Positions 1 through 9,306 of a stretch of 55,032 nucleotides of DNA are shown here, piece after piece. The position numbers and the translations under genes are program-made. The notes under the pieces are model-generated. The model ran no database searches and was not told where the DNA came from. It was given only the letters and a program-made list of their open reading frames with translations. The stretch comes from Planctomycetales bacterium (lineage in GTDB: Bacteria > Planctomycetota > Planctomycetia > Pirellulales > S012-138), in contig WFOE01000167.1 in assembly GCA_015488215.1 (NCBI GenBank), positions 1 through 55,032 on the forward strand, in the 5' to 3' direction. Within the stretch, counting starts at the first letter, position 1, and each line of letters starts with the position of its first letter.

Positions 1-7
1 CCGCAAA

Positions 8-24
8 TCGTTATAAAATAACGA
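8..24. repeat. Perfect 7-bp inverted repeat upstream of infA
   Basis: TCGTTAT (8-14) and ATAACGA (18-24) are exact reverse complements around AAA. The site lies about 70 bp before the infA start and is AT-rich in a GC-rich region. It could be an operator, part of a promoter (it contains TATAAA) or the end of a terminator from a gene outside the window. Function is not determined by the sequence. Confidence 0.35.
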
Positions 25-94
25 GTAAAGGAAATCCCTGCCCGGACGCATCAGCGTTCCATTATGTGTTCGACCTCGTAGCACAGGAGGAGCT

Positions 95-316
95 ATGCCC
101 AAACAGAAAGACACCATCGAAGTGGAAGGTGTGGTCACGCAAGCACTTGCGAACACCCAATTCCGGGTCAAGATCGAAGGAGACCACGAGATTCTGGCCT
201 ACGTGGGCGGGCGGATGCGCAAGAACTTCATTCGCATCGTGCCCGGGGACAAGGTCCGCGTAGAATTGTCTCCCTACGATCTGACCAAGGGACGGATTAC
301 CTACCGAGAACGTTAA
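95..316 (+). CDS. infA: Translation initiation factor IF-1
   Basis: This 73-residue protein is a full-length IF-1, the S1-like OB-fold factor that binds the A site of the 30S subunit and assists IF-2 and IF-3 during initiation. The sequence shows the family pattern: [14 protein letters not shown] at the start, [22 protein letters not shown] in the middle and [17 protein letters not shown] at the end. A strong Shine-Dalgarno AGGAGG at 85-90 sits four bases before the ATG and fixes the start. It is not next to ribosomal protein genes here; the next gene downstream is a secreted DUF1080 protein 246 bp away, so it is probably transcribed alone. Confidence 0.97.
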   Translation: MPKQKDTIEVEGVVTQALANTQFRVKIEGDHEILAYVGGRMRKNFIRIVPGDKVRVELSPYDLTKGRITYRER

Positions 317-369
317 GCCCGCCTGCTGTTTCCCCCGCTGTTGCCTTCTGCGTGGTCTTCTGGATTCGG

Positions 370-411
370 CCCGGGAGGGTCGCACTGCGCGCCTGGCATC
401 CCGGGTTCTTT
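370..411 (+). terminator. Possible terminator downstream of infA
   Basis: CCCGGGA (370-376) pairs exactly with TCCCGGG (399-405), and the right arm is followed by TTCTTT. The loop is long (22 bases) and the T-tract is interrupted, so this is only a candidate terminator. Confidence 0.3.
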
Positions 412-433
412 GAACTAGGCTCTCCGAAGCTGC

Positions 434-462
434 AAGACAAGCTCTCGCAGCCGTGCTACAAT
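434..462 (+). promoter_or_regulatory. Candidate sigma70-type promoter for the DUF1080 gene
   Basis: A -10-like TACAAT at 457-462 is preceded, after a 17-bp spacer, by AAGACA at 434-439, which matches four of six -35 positions. It lies about 100 bp before the DUF1080 start. The same GCTACAATCG-like -10 recurs before other genes in the window. Confidence 0.4.
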
Positions 463-562
463 CGCAGTTAGCGCGGTGGGTTCTGCGCAGCAGGAAAAAA
501 CAAGAGCGATTTTCCCCGCTCCCAGTGCCCAGCAACTTTAGACGAGTCCAGGAGCAAACCCG

Positions 563-1411
563 ATGTCCCAGTCGCTTCGGCCAATGGTTGTTTTGTTGTG
601 GGCTGTACTTCTCTGCCCCGGCCAGGTGCAGGCCCAGGAAGAAGCCAAGGACCCTCGCCCCCGGGCCATCCGGCCCACTCGGGTTATCAAGCTGTTCAAT
701 GGCAAGGACCTTTCCGGTTGGGTCACCTGGCTTCGGGACACAAAGCACGAAGACCCCCGGCACGTGTTCCGCGTAACCGACGGGATGCTGCACATCACCG
801 GCAACGGCTTTGGCTACATTCGCACCAAGGAGGACTACCGCGACTATCACCTGGTGGCCGAGTTTCGCTGGGGTACGCGCACCTGGGAGCCTCGGAAGAA
901 TCGGGCCAAGGATTCCGGAATCCTGATCCACTGCGTCGGTCCGGACGGCAACTACGGCGGCACCTGGATGGCATCCATCGAATATCAAATCATCCAGGGC
1001 GGCGTGGGCGATCTGCTGGTGCTGCGCGGCAAGTACGCCGACGGTTCGGTGGTCCCCACCCGGCTCACTTGCGAAGTAACCCGGGACCGCGACGGCGAAT
1101 GGGTCTGGCACCGCGGCGGCATGCGGCGCACCTTCACCCGGGGCCGGATTAACTGGTTCGGCCGCGACCCGGACTGGAAAGACGTGCTGGGGTTCCGCGG
1201 CCGCAACGACGTGGAAAGCCCCGGCCAGCAGTGGACCCGGTGCGAAATCATCTGCCGCGGCGGGCACATCCAGGCGCTGGTCAACGGCGTGCTGGTCAAC
1301 GAAGGGTTCGACGCCTTCCCTTCGGCCGGCAAGATTCTCATCCAGACCGAAGGGGCCGAGCTGTTCTTCCGCCGTGTGGAGCTGCACCCGCTGAAAGACG
1401 AGAAACCGTAA
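563..1411 (+). CDS. Secreted DUF1080 (3-keto-disaccharide hydrolase-like) protein
   Basis: A 282-residue protein with a Sec signal peptide ([25 protein letters not shown], cleavage probably after residue 24 or 25) followed by one DUF1080 domain, a concanavalin-like beta-sandwich. Visible hallmarks are [10 protein letters not shown] near the start of the domain, the [11 protein letters not shown] segment, and IEYQIIQGG. Some members of the family hydrolyse 3-keto-glycosides; many planctomycete members have unknown substrates, so a role in periplasmic glycan breakdown is inference. AGGAG at 550-554 supports the start. The DUF255 gene follows after 31 bp, so the two may be co-transcribed. Confidence 0.88.
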   Translation: MSQSLRPMVVLLWAVLLCPGQVQAQEEAKDPRPRAIRPTRVIKLFNGKDLSGWVTWLRDTKHEDPRHVFRVTDGMLHITGNGFGYIRTKEDYRDYHLVAEFRWGTRTWEPRKNRAKDSGILIHCVGPDGNYGGTWMASIEYQIIQGGVGDLLVLRGKYADGSVVPTRLTCEVTRDRDGEWVWHRGGMRRTFTRGRINWFGRDPDWKDVLGFRGRNDVESPGQQWTRCEIICRGGHIQALVNGVLVNEGFDAFPSAGKILIQTEGAELFFRRVELHPLKDEKP

Positions 1412-1442
1412 CCATTCCGCTCCCGGCTATCGCGAGAAAACG

Positions 1443-3551
1443 ATGACCGCTCCCTGCCGGTGCCTCTTGCTGGGCCGAAGCTGGCTGCTGCTCGTACTGC
1501 TTGGGCTGGCAGCAGCTTGCACCCCTTCGGGAACTCCTTCGGACGACTCCTCCCCCGAGGGAAAACAGACTTCCGGCAACGCCGCGGGCAAACCGGCCCG
1601 GCCACCGGGCAATGCGCACTCCGGCGGCTCCGAAACGTCCAAAAAGCACACCAACCGCCTGGCCCAGGAAACCAGCCCCTATCTGCTGCTGCACGCCCAC
1701 AACCCGGTGGACTGGTACCCCTGGGGCCCCGAAGCCCTGGAAAAAGCCCGAAAGGAAAACAAGCTCATCTTTCTCTCCATCGGCTACTTCAGTTGCCACT
1801 GGTGCCACGTGATGGAACGGGAGACGTTTTCCGATCCGGAAGTGGCCCGGTTCCTCAACAAGCACTTCGTCTGCATCAAGGTGGACCGCGAAGAACGGCC
1901 CGACGTGGACGAAGTGTACATGACCGCTCTGCACGTGTATTACCAGCTCACGGGCAACCCTTCCGGGGGCGGATGGCCGCTTTCGATGTTTCTTACGCCC
2001 CGGGGGCTCCCCTTTGCCGGAGGGACCTACTTCCCTCCGCGTCCCAAGCGGGGTTTGCCCGGTTTTCTGGACGTGGCCCGGCGGATGCAGCAGGCGTGGG
2101 AAAAGAATCCCCGACAGGTGGAGCGGATGGCCGACGTGCTGGCCCAGGCGGTGCGCCGGGCGCTTTCGGCCCCGGTGGTGCTCAAAGAAATCGAGCTTTC
2201 CGACGAACCAATCCAGAACCTGCTCGACGAGCTGGGCGAACAGTTCGACCCGGACTACGGCGGTTTCGGCTACACGCCGGGGCAGGACCACCGGCCCAAG
2301 TTCCCCGAGCCGGGCAACCTGTTCTTTCTGCTGCACCGCTGGCGGCAGCATCGGGACGAGCAGGCAGGCCGGATGCTCGTCAAAACCCTGGACGAAATGG
2401 CCGCCGGCGGGATTCGGGATCACCTGGGCGGCGGGTTCCACCGCTACTCGACCGACCGCCGCTGGGAAGTGCCGCACTTTGAAAAGATGCTCTACGACAA
2501 CGCCCAATTGCTGGAACTCTACGCTCTGGCCTGGCACCACACCCGGCAGCGGCGTTACCGCCGCGTGGCGCAGCAGACGGCCGAGTTTCTGCTCCGCCGC
2601 ATGCGCAGCCCCCAGGGGGCCTTCTACGCCGCTTTGCACGCCGAAAGCGAAGGCCAGGAAGGACGCTACTACGTTTGGACCCGGGAAGAACTGGCTCCGT
2701 TCCGCAAGCACCCGCACTACCCACTGCTGGCCGAACTTTACGGGCTGGACGGGCCGCCCAACTTCGAGGGCCGCTGGGTGCTCCGCTGGCGCCGCCGTCC
2801 GGAGCAGGTGGCCGCCCGGCACAACATCTCCTTGGAAGAACTCTGGCGGCGGATTGATCCCCTGCGCAAGCAAATGCTTCAGCAGCGCAGTGGCCGCAAG
2901 CGGCCCGGCACCGACGTGAAGATTCTCACCGCCTGGAACGGGCTGGCCATCGCCGCTTTTGCCCGGGCCGGCCAGTACCTGGAAGAGCCACGTTACACCC
3001 AGGCGGCCGCCGAAGCGGCCACCTTCGTGCTAAAACACCTGCGCCGACCCGACGGCAAACTGTACCGCACCTGGACAAGCGGCAAGGCCCAACTGCCCGG
3101 CTATCTGGTGGACTATGCGGCTACCATCCGCGGCCTGGTGGTGCTCCACGAGGTAAGTGGCCAAGCAAAGTGGCTCCGCCCGGCCAAGGAACTTGCCGAC
3201 AAACAACGGGAACTCTTTGCCGCCCCGCAGGGGGGGTTCTACTACACCAGCGAAGAACACGACGAGCTGTTCGTGCGGATTCGCGGACCGGCCGACGGGC
3301 CGGTGCCCTCGGGCAATTCGCTTGCCGCCCTGGGGCTGCTTCGCCTGGGTCGGTTAACCGCTCAGCGAAGCTACCCCGAGCAGGCCCGCGGCACGTTTCG
3401 CGCTTTCTGGCCCGAGCTAGAAAACATGGCCCAAGCCTACCCCTGGCTGGTGCTGGCCTTGGACCGCTACCTGGACACACAGCCCAAGCGGGAGCAATCG
3501 CCCCGGGGTCCCCAACCCCAACTGCCCTTGGTAGCCCCGGGGCCTAAGTAG
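1443..3551 (+). CDS. DUF255 thioredoxin-like protein (YyaL/SPATA20 family), predicted lipoprotein
   Basis: A 702-residue protein. Residues 1-26 form a lipoprotein signal with the lipobox LAAAC (Cys26), then comes a Ser/Pro/Gly-rich linker. The family signature [20 protein letters not shown] and the SCHWCHVM motif near residue 118 define the N-terminal thioredoxin-fold DUF255 domain. The remainder resembles the alpha/alpha six-barrel found in this family ([27 protein letters not shown]). DUF255 proteins are widespread and poorly characterised; thiol chemistry and an N-acylglucosamine-2-epimerase-like barrel are family knowledge, not demonstrated here. The lipobox suggests an envelope location, whereas many family members lack a signal. 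It lies 31 bp after the DUF1080 gene. Confidence 0.9.
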   Translation: MTAPCRCLLLGRSWLLLVLLGLAAACTPSGTPSDDSSPEGKQTSGNAAGKPARPPGNAHSGGSETSKKHTNRLAQETSPYLLLHAHNPVDWYPWGPEALEKARKENKLIFLSIGYFSCHWCHVMERETFSDPEVARFLNKHFVCIKVDREERPDVDEVYMTALHVYYQLTGNPSGGGWPLSMFLTPRGLPFAGGTYFPPRPKRGLPGFLDVARRMQQAWEKNPRQVERMADVLAQAVRRALSAPVVLKEIELSDEPIQNLLDELGEQFDPDYGGFGYTPGQDHRPKFPEPGNLFFLLHRWRQHRDEQAGRMLVKTLDEMAAGGIRDHLGGGFHRYSTDRRWEVPHFEKMLYDNAQLLELYALAWHHTRQRRYRRVAQQTAEFLLRRMRSPQGAFYAALHAESEGQEGRYYVWTREELAPFRKHPHYPLLAELYGLDGPPNFEGRWVLRWRRRPEQVAARHNISLEELWRRIDPLRKQMLQQRSGRKRPGTDVKILTAWNGLAIAAFARAGQYLEEPRYTQAAAEAATFVLKHLRRPDGKLYRTWTSGKAQLPGYLVDYAATIRGLVVLHEVSGQAKWLRPAKELADKQRELFAAPQGGFYYTSEEHDELFVRIRGPADGPVPSGNSLAALGLLRLGRLTAQRSYPEQARGTFRAFWPELENMAQAYPWLVLALDRYLDTQPKREQSPRGPQPQLPLVAPGPK

Positions 3552-3581
3552 CTTGCCGCGATTTGATTTCGCGGCGGCAAG
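3552..3581 (+). terminator. Stem-loop after the DUF255 gene
   Basis: CTTGCCGCGA pairs with TCGCGGCGGCAAG with a small bulge, directly after the stop codon. There is no T-tract, so it is at most a weak or Rho-assisted terminator, or an mRNA-stabilising hairpin. Confidence 0.3.
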
Positions 3582-3656
3582 TGCCCGTGCCATCCCGGTC
3601 GACCTTGGGAGCAAATGCCGGAGGCTTGCTACGCGGGAAGACAACAGGTGTTCGTC

Positions 3657-6626
3657 ATGTCCGCACGACCCTTGCCAGAGAAAAACCGTTCGGCGGACGA
3701 CCGGCTGCAACGACGTTGTGCCGAAACGGCATGGAACCAGTGGTCTGCCGTTGCCATCTTGCTGCTTTGGCTTTGCGGTTTTTCGGCGCTGGTGGGGCAG
3801 GCGCAGGCGGAACCCGCGGGAGAAAAGTCCCGGGGGCTGGAACCGCTCAAGCAGGCCCACTTGCTCTGGCTCGCCGGGCGGTACCAAGAAGCCGAGCAGC
3901 AGTTTCGCAAGCTGTTGCCCCGGCACGGAGACGAGGCCGCGGTGGGGCTGGCCCGGGTGTTGCTGGCCACCGGCAAACGCCAGCAAGCCCTCAAGCTGCT
4001 GCAAAAACGGGCCCCGGCAAGCAAAAACGCCTCTCTACATGCGCTGCTTGGCCGCATCCATCTGGACCGGGGTGATTGGGACGCGGCGGAAAAAACCCTC
4101 GGGCAAGCGCTGCGTCTGGAACCTGACTGCCTGCCGGCCCTCTGGTACCAGAGCGAGCTGCACCTGCTGCGCGGTCAACTGGACCAGGCAGCCGAAATCT
4201 ATCGCACCGTCGTGCAGCACTATCTGGACCACCAGGAGCAGCTTTCGGCCGAGGAGTTGCTGTTCGTGGCCCTAGCCGGGGCACAGCACGCCCGCTGGAA
4301 CAAGCTGCACGACCAGTTCAGCTTCCTGGTCAACGAGCTGCTGCCGGACGTGCTCCGGCTCCAGCCGAAGGACTACCGGGCGTGGTACCAGTCGGGACGG
4401 CTGTTTCTGGAAAAATACAATCGGGCCGAAGCCCTGCGCTGCCTGCAAAACGCGCTGAAGCTCAACCCGCGCGCAGCCGAAGTGCTGGCCGCTCTGGCCG
4501 AATTGGCGTTGCAGACCTATCAACTGGACCGGGCAAGGCTCTACCTGAAACGAGCCGAGGCAATCAACCCGGAACTGGTCCAAGTGCATCGGCTGTGGTG
4601 CGACTGGCACGTGGCCAACTTCGACCTGACGGCGGCTCAGGAAGCCATCCGGCGCGCCGCAAAGCTCAACCCGCGGGATCCGGAAACCCTGGGCCGTCGT
4701 GTGGCCCTGTGGGTGCTGCGTCATGGGATGCCGCCAGCAGACGGTTGGAACCGCTCTCCGCTGGTGAAGCAGCTCGCGGAGGTGGAGTCGCGCTGCCCGC
4801 GGCCCGGGCGGTTCTATTACGCGGCCGGAGTGCTGCTTTCGCGCAGCAACCAGTTGGACGCGGCGGCGTTCTTCCTCCGCCGTGCAGCCGAAGCCGTGCC
4901 GCAGATGCCCGGCCCTCAGGCCGAACTGGGCCTGCTGTTCATGCGTCTGGGCGAAGAAGCCGAAGCGGCCCCCCTGTTGCGGCGGGCTTTTGACCAGGAC
5001 CCGTTCCACGTGCGGGTCAACAACATGCTCCAGGTGCTCGACCTGCTGGCCGGCTACGCCACACTGGAGACGGAGCATTTCGTGATTCGCTTCGACCGGG
5101 GCCAGGACGAGCTGCTGGCCCGGACCGTGGCCCAGGTGCTGGAACAGGAAGTCTATCCCCAGTTGTGCAAGAAGCTGGGCTACGAGCCGCAGGGCAAGAC
5201 GCTTTACGAGATATTCAGCCGGCACGGGGGGACCTCGGGCCACCAGTGGTTCAGCGCCCGCACCGTGGGATTGCCTTACGTAGGCACCGTGGGAGCCTGC
5301 ACCGGCGGGATGGTGGCGCTGGTTTCGCCGCTGGAGATGGACAAGCCGTTCAACTGGGGCCGGGTGGTGCGGCACGAGTTCGTGCACGTGCTCAACTTGC
5401 AGCAGACGCGGTTCCGCGTCCCGCACTGGCTGACCGAAGGGCTGGCCGTGGAACTGGAAGGCTACCCGCCTCCGCCCCGGTGGAAGCCGCTGCTGCGCAG
5501 GCGCTGGCAGGAAAAGACCCTGTTTACGCTCAAGAACATCAACCTGGGCTTCATCCGCCCGGGCGACGGCGACGATTGGCACCTGGCCTACTGCCAGTCG
5601 TGGCTTTACGTGCAGTATATGAAGGAGCGGTTCGGCTCCCGCGGGCCGATGAAACTGCTGCAAGCCTACGCCGCCGGTCCCGATACGCCGGAGGCCATTC
5701 GGCGTGCGTTCGGGCTGTCGCTTCAGGAGTTCGAAGACGGCTACCGCCACTACGTAGAACGGTATGTGAGGCAACTGCCCGTCGCTTCAGCCCAAGAGGA
5801 AACGGCGCCGCTTGCCCAACTGGAAGCCCGGCTGGCCAAAGACCCCCAAAATGCCGACCTGGCGGCCCAGGTGGCCCAAGGGCGGCTGAAGCTGCGTGAT
5901 TACGCCGGGGCGCGCAAGCTGGCCCAACGGGCCTGGGACCGACAGCCCGGTCATCCGCTGGCCGGATACGTGCTGGCTCGGGTTTTTCTGACCATCGGCG
6001 AAACAGACCAGGCACAACAGTACCTGGAAAAAGCGTTGGACCGCCAAAAGCCGCATCCGCGCGTGGTGGCCTTGCTGGCCGCGCTGGCGGTCAAGTCGGG
6101 GCAGTTGGCCCGGGCCGAAGAACTCTACCGCCTGGCCCACCAGGCCCAACCACTGGAAGCCCGCTGGCTCAAGGCCCTGGCCGGCATCTACCTGAAACGG
6201 AACGAGCCGGAAAAACTCCGGCGGGCGCTCGAACAACTGGCCGCCCTGGAAAGCGATAACGCGGTGATTCGCAAAAAACTGGCCCAACTGGCCCTGGCTC
6301 GCGGGCAGGTGGAGCAGGCGCTTCGCTGGGCAAACCAGGCCGTGCAGATTAACGTAAAAGATGAGCTGGGCTGGCGTCTGGTGGCCCAGGCCGCGTCGGC
6401 TGCGCAGCAGTGGTCGCAAGCGGCGTTTGCCTGGGAAGCGGTAACGAGGCTCCGCCCCCGGGACCAGCAAGCACAGTTGGAGCTTGCCCGCTGCCTGGTG
6501 CGGCTGCAGCGTTGGCCGCAGGCCCGGGCCGTGCTCCAGCTGCTGCTCCAGGCCCCTGACCCACCGCCGGAAGCTCGCCGCTTGTGGCAATCGCTTCCGG
6601 CCCCCGGTGCTTCGTCTCCTGAATAA
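3657..6626 (+). CDS. Large TPR protein with an HExxH peptidase-MA-like domain
   Basis: About 989 residues from the ATG at 3657; an in-frame ATG at 3615 would add 14 residues. A hydrophobic stretch (AVAILLLWLCGFSALVGQAQA) is an N-terminal anchor or signal. Repeated helical pairs (for example RALRLEPDCLPALWYQSELHLLRGQLDQA) give TPR arrays before and after a central domain. That domain carries HEFVH at about residues 573-577 followed by WLTEGLAVELEG, the gluzincin arrangement of the peptidase MA-like family (zinc ligands His, His and a downstream Glu). The likely role is an envelope scaffold or protease; the substrate is unknown. The MazG-like gene starts 11 bp downstream. Confidence 0.82.
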   Translation: MSARPLPEKNRSADDRLQRRCAETAWNQWSAVAILLLWLCGFSALVGQAQAEPAGEKSRGLEPLKQAHLLWLAGRYQEAEQQFRKLLPRHGDEAAVGLARVLLATGKRQQALKLLQKRAPASKNASLHALLGRIHLDRGDWDAAEKTLGQALRLEPDCLPALWYQSELHLLRGQLDQAAEIYRTVVQHYLDHQEQLSAEELLFVALAGAQHARWNKLHDQFSFLVNELLPDVLRLQPKDYRAWYQSGRLFLEKYNRAEALRCLQNALKLNPRAAEVLAALAELALQTYQLDRARLYLKRAEAINPELVQVHRLWCDWHVANFDLTAAQEAIRRAAKLNPRDPETLGRRVALWVLRHGMPPADGWNRSPLVKQLAEVESRCPRPGRFYYAAGVLLSRSNQLDAAAFFLRRAAEAVPQMPGPQAELGLLFMRLGEEAEAAPLLRRAFDQDPFHVRVNNMLQVLDLLAGYATLETEHFVIRFDRGQDELLARTVAQVLEQEVYPQLCKKLGYEPQGKTLYEIFSRHGGTSGHQWFSARTVGLPYVGTVGACTGGMVALVSPLEMDKPFNWGRVVRHEFVHVLNLQQTRFRVPHWLTEGLAVELEGYPPPPRWKPLLRRRWQEKTLFTLKNINLGFIRPGDGDDWHLAYCQSWLYVQYMKERFGSRGPMKLLQAYAAGPDTPEAIRRAFGLSLQEFEDGYRHYVERYVRQLPVASAQEETAPLAQLEARLAKDPQNADLAAQVAQGRLKLRDYAGARKLAQRAWDRQPGHPLAGYVLARVFLTIGETDQAQQYLEKALDRQKPHPRVVALLAALAVKSGQLARAEELYRLAHQAQPLEARWLKALAGIYLKRNEPEKLRRALEQLAALESDNAVIRKKLAQLALARGQVEQALRWANQAVQINVKDELGWRLVAQAASAAQQWSQAAFAWEAVTRLRPRDQQAQLELARCLVRLQRWPQARAVLQLLLQAPDPPPEARRLWQSLPAPGASSPE

Positions 6627-6637
6627 CTCCAAACGCG

Positions 6638-7033
6638 ATGAGTCATCCCCACAGGTCCGAATCGGCAAACACGTCTTCGGCTCAGGCTGCTCCTTCGTCC
6701 CCGGCGGCGCAATCGCCCTCGCCGGCCCAGGAGGTAACGCTGCGCGGGTTCCAGGAACTTATCCGGCGGATGTACGTGGAGAAGGACATCCAGCGCGGCG
6801 TGGACGGCACGTTCATGTGGTTGATCGAGGAAGTGGGCGAGCTGGCCGCCGCCTTGCGCAGCGGCACCCCGGAACAACAGCGCGAAGAGTTCGCCGACGT
6901 GCTGGCCTGGCTGACCACAATCGCCAACGTGGTGGGTGTGGATCTGACGCAGGCCATTTTGGAAAAATACGGCCAGGGCTGCCCGGGCTGCGGCCACTGG
7001 GAATGCACGTGCAGCGACGAGGAGAAACCCTGA
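6638..7033 (+). CDS. MazG-like nucleotide pyrophosphohydrolase
   Basis: A 131-residue protein with a Ser/Ala/Pro-rich N-terminal 30 residues and a single MazG-type all-alpha NTP pyrophosphatase domain. The metal-binding motifs are visible as WLIEEVGELAAAL and EEFADVLAWL, the EExxE and ExxD elements of the superfamily. The C-terminus ends with a cysteine cluster of pattern C-P-x-C-x(4)-C-x-C, probably a small zinc knuckle. Family members hydrolyse noncanonical or excess nucleoside triphosphates; the substrate here is unknown. Its stop codon overlaps the next start (TGATG at 7031-7035), indicating translational coupling with the membrane protein downstream. Confidence 0.88.
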   Translation: MSHPHRSESANTSSAQAAPSSPAAQSPSPAQEVTLRGFQELIRRMYVEKDIQRGVDGTFMWLIEEVGELAAALRSGTPEQQREEFADVLAWLTTIANVVGVDLTQAILEKYGQGCPGCGHWECTCSDEEKP

Positions 7034-9306
7034 TGACGTGGTTCCCGCTGCGGGCACGGGGCCGCTTCCGCGTTTCGGTCCGGCTTGCGCTGGTGGTGCT
7101 GCTCGTGTTGGGCTCGGCACTGGACGTCCCGGCGGCCGATGCCGAGCCGAAGCTTCGGGCTTATCTGGGCTTTCAGGGCCGCTGGCGTGTGGGTTTCTGG
7201 ACGCCTCTGCGGGTGGAACTGACCGCCGGCAGTAAGCCGCTGGCCGGATACGTCTTTGCCGAAGTGAGCGACCCGGATCACACGCTGGGCCGCGTGGTGG
7301 CTCCGAAACGGATTGAACTGGCTCCCGGCCAACGAGCCACGGTGCGGCTGCTGGTGCGTCCCGGGCGGGTGGTGCCGGTGGTGCGAGTGGGGCTGGTCGC
7401 CCGGCCGGAGGACGCTCGTCCCATTTGGGTGCAAAACGTCCCCAGCGACGTTCTTGTGGAACAAGCTCGCCAGGGACTGGGCGTGGCTCGGGCACTGCCC
7501 ACCCACCACGTGCTGGTGGTGGCCGTCGGGTCGGTGGAGCTGGAATCGCTGGTGCGCCTGTTGCCTAAGGACGCGCCGACTCGGATTGTCGTGGCCGCCT
7601 TGGACGACCCGAAGCGGCTACCCGCCCAGTGGCTCGGCTACGAAGGAGTGGACCATTTGCTACTGGCTCTGGGCGACAAACAACTGGTTGCCCGATTCCC
7701 CGCTCGGCAGGCGCAGGCCATCGACCGCTGGCTGCATCGCCAGGGGCGTGTGACCGTGGTGCTGGCCCCCGGGGCCGAAGCAGCCTACGAAGCGGGCCAT
7801 CCCCTGCGCCCCCTGGTGTTGGGCACCTGGAACCATTGGGGGGGACTTCGCCGCAGCAACGCCTTGGAAGAGTTTGCCGACACGAGCGTGCCGGTGGCCC
7901 TGGGGCCGGTGTTCGGGCCGCGGCGAGTACACGTGGCGCTGCTCGACCCCGGTTCGGCCCAAGTGGTGCTGCGTCAGGACACGTTGCCGCTTTTGCTTCG
8001 GGAAAGCCGCGGGTTCGGCATCCTAAGCTGCCTGACGGTGGACATGCAGGCCGAACCCCTGCTGAAGTGGCGGGGTCGGGGCAAGTTCTGGCTGCGGCTG
8101 TTGGAGTTGCATCCGCTGCTGGGAAGCGAAAGCGGCGGCGTGTCCCGACCGGCCCGATTCAGCCACGTGGGCGTAACCGATCTGGCCGGGCAGTTGCGCG
8201 GAGCGCTGGAACAGTTCGAGGAAGCCCCTGCGGTTTCGTTCATGGTGGTGTCGTTGCTGATTCTTGGCTACTTGGTGCTGGCCGGGCCGGTTCCGTATCT
8301 GTTCTTTCGCCGCTGGCCGCAATACAGTCCGTGGAGCTGGGTCGTCTTGGCGTTGTTGCTGCTGGCAGCAGCGGGGCTGGCCCACCTGCTGGCTGCGCAA
8401 TGGAAAGCCCAACGCCTGCTGGCCAACCAGGTGGACCTGGTCGATGTGGACCAGGAAACCGCCACGGCTCGTGCGACTTCCTATGCGGTGCTCTACACTC
8501 CCGAGATGCTTAGCGGCCAGGTGCAATGGCGCGCCCGGCTCGAACCGCTGCGGCCTTCTTCTCCCTGCCGGGGCTATCTCTCTTGGCTGGGTCACCCGGG
8601 CACGGCACTAGGCGGGATGGCCAGCGGGGCACCGGCCACGTCGCGCAACGACGTCTATCTGTTCGATCCCCAGCAGATGCGGATGCGTCAATTGCCCCTG
8701 TGGCAGTGGAGCACGCGGAGTTTTGTCGCCCGCGGCTTCGCCCCGCTGGAACAGCCGCCGCTGGAAATCCAGATGGCAGTTTATCGGGACGAGTTTCCTC
8801 GCGGCTACCTGGTGAATCGCTCGCCGTGGCGGTGGCAGGATGCCTGGCTGGCCTACCAGCGCTGGGTTATTCGTCTGGGGGAGGTGAAGCCAGGCCAGCG
8901 GATCGACCTGGAGATGGACGACCTTCCGCGGCGGGAACTCCAGAACGAGCTGATGGGCCGCGAGATGTACTACGACACCAAAAGCCGCAAGATGCGCAGT
9001 CGGTTGCGGCCTTACGATCCCCAGAGCTTCGATGTGCCCAGCATCGTGCGGCAGATGTTTTTCCACCGGGCTACAGGGGGTCGGGAATACGCCCAGTTGT
9101 GGCATCGCTACCAGGGGTTTGTCGATTGGAGCGAGCATTTAGAATTGAAACAGGGGGTGCTCGTGGCCCGAGTGGCCCCTCGGCTCAGCCAGCTTGAAGT
9201 GAACGGGCAGCCGCTGGACGCGTCGGCCGTGCGGCATTGGAGCTGGTTGCGAATCAAGTTCCCACTTCGAACGGGTTCTCCGCCCACCACCGCCCAAGTG
9301 CCATGA
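7033..9306 (+). CDS. Large membrane protein of unknown function coupled to an ABC ATPase
   Basis: A 757-residue protein. The start is the ATG overlapping the MazG-like stop. It begins with a signal or anchor (LALVVLLVLGSALDVPAADA), then a beta-rich region, then an alpha/beta segment (HHVLVVAVGSVELESLVRLL to RWLHRQGRVTVVL) resembling the glutamine-amidotransferase-like fold seen in envelope proteins of the BatA type. Two adjacent membrane helices follow (FMVVSLLILGYLVLAGPVPYL and WVVLALLLLAAAGLAHLLA), then a long extracytoplasmic C-terminal region. No enzyme motif is recognised. The stop overlaps the ABC ATPase start (ATGA), so the two proteins probably work together, this one possibly substituting for a conventional permease partner. 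Confidence 0.75.
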   Translation: MTWFPLRARGRFRVSVRLALVVLLVLGSALDVPAADAEPKLRAYLGFQGRWRVGFWTPLRVELTAGSKPLAGYVFAEVSDPDHTLGRVVAPKRIELAPGQRATVRLLVRPGRVVPVVRVGLVARPEDARPIWVQNVPSDVLVEQARQGLGVARALPTHHVLVVAVGSVELESLVRLLPKDAPTRIVVAALDDPKRLPAQWLGYEGVDHLLLALGDKQLVARFPARQAQAIDRWLHRQGRVTVVLAPGAEAAYEAGHPLRPLVLGTWNHWGGLRRSNALEEFADTSVPVALGPVFGPRRVHVALLDPGSAQVVLRQDTLPLLLRESRGFGILSCLTVDMQAEPLLKWRGRGKFWLRLLELHPLLGSESGGVSRPARFSHVGVTDLAGQLRGALEQFEEAPAVSFMVVSLLILGYLVLAGPVPYLFFRRWPQYSPWSWVVLALLLLAAAGLAHLLAAQWKAQRLLANQVDLVDVDQETATARATSYAVLYTPEMLSGQVQWRARLEPLRPSSPCRGYLSWLGHPGTALGGMASGAPATSRNDVYLFDPQQMRMRQLPLWQWSTRSFVARGFAPLEQPPLEIQMAVYRDEFPRGYLVNRSPWRWQDAWLAYQRWVIRLGEVKPGQRIDLEMDDLPRRELQNELMGREMYYDTKSRKMRSRLRPYDPQSFDVPSIVRQMFFHRATGGREYAQLWHRYQGFVDWSEHLELKQGVLVARVAPRLSQLEVNGQPLDASAVRHWSWLRIKFPLRTGSPPTTAQVP

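Noticed and set aside
62-1387. Minus-strand open frame across infA and the DUF1080 gene
   Set aside because: It covers two well supported plus-strand genes, each with its own ribosome site.
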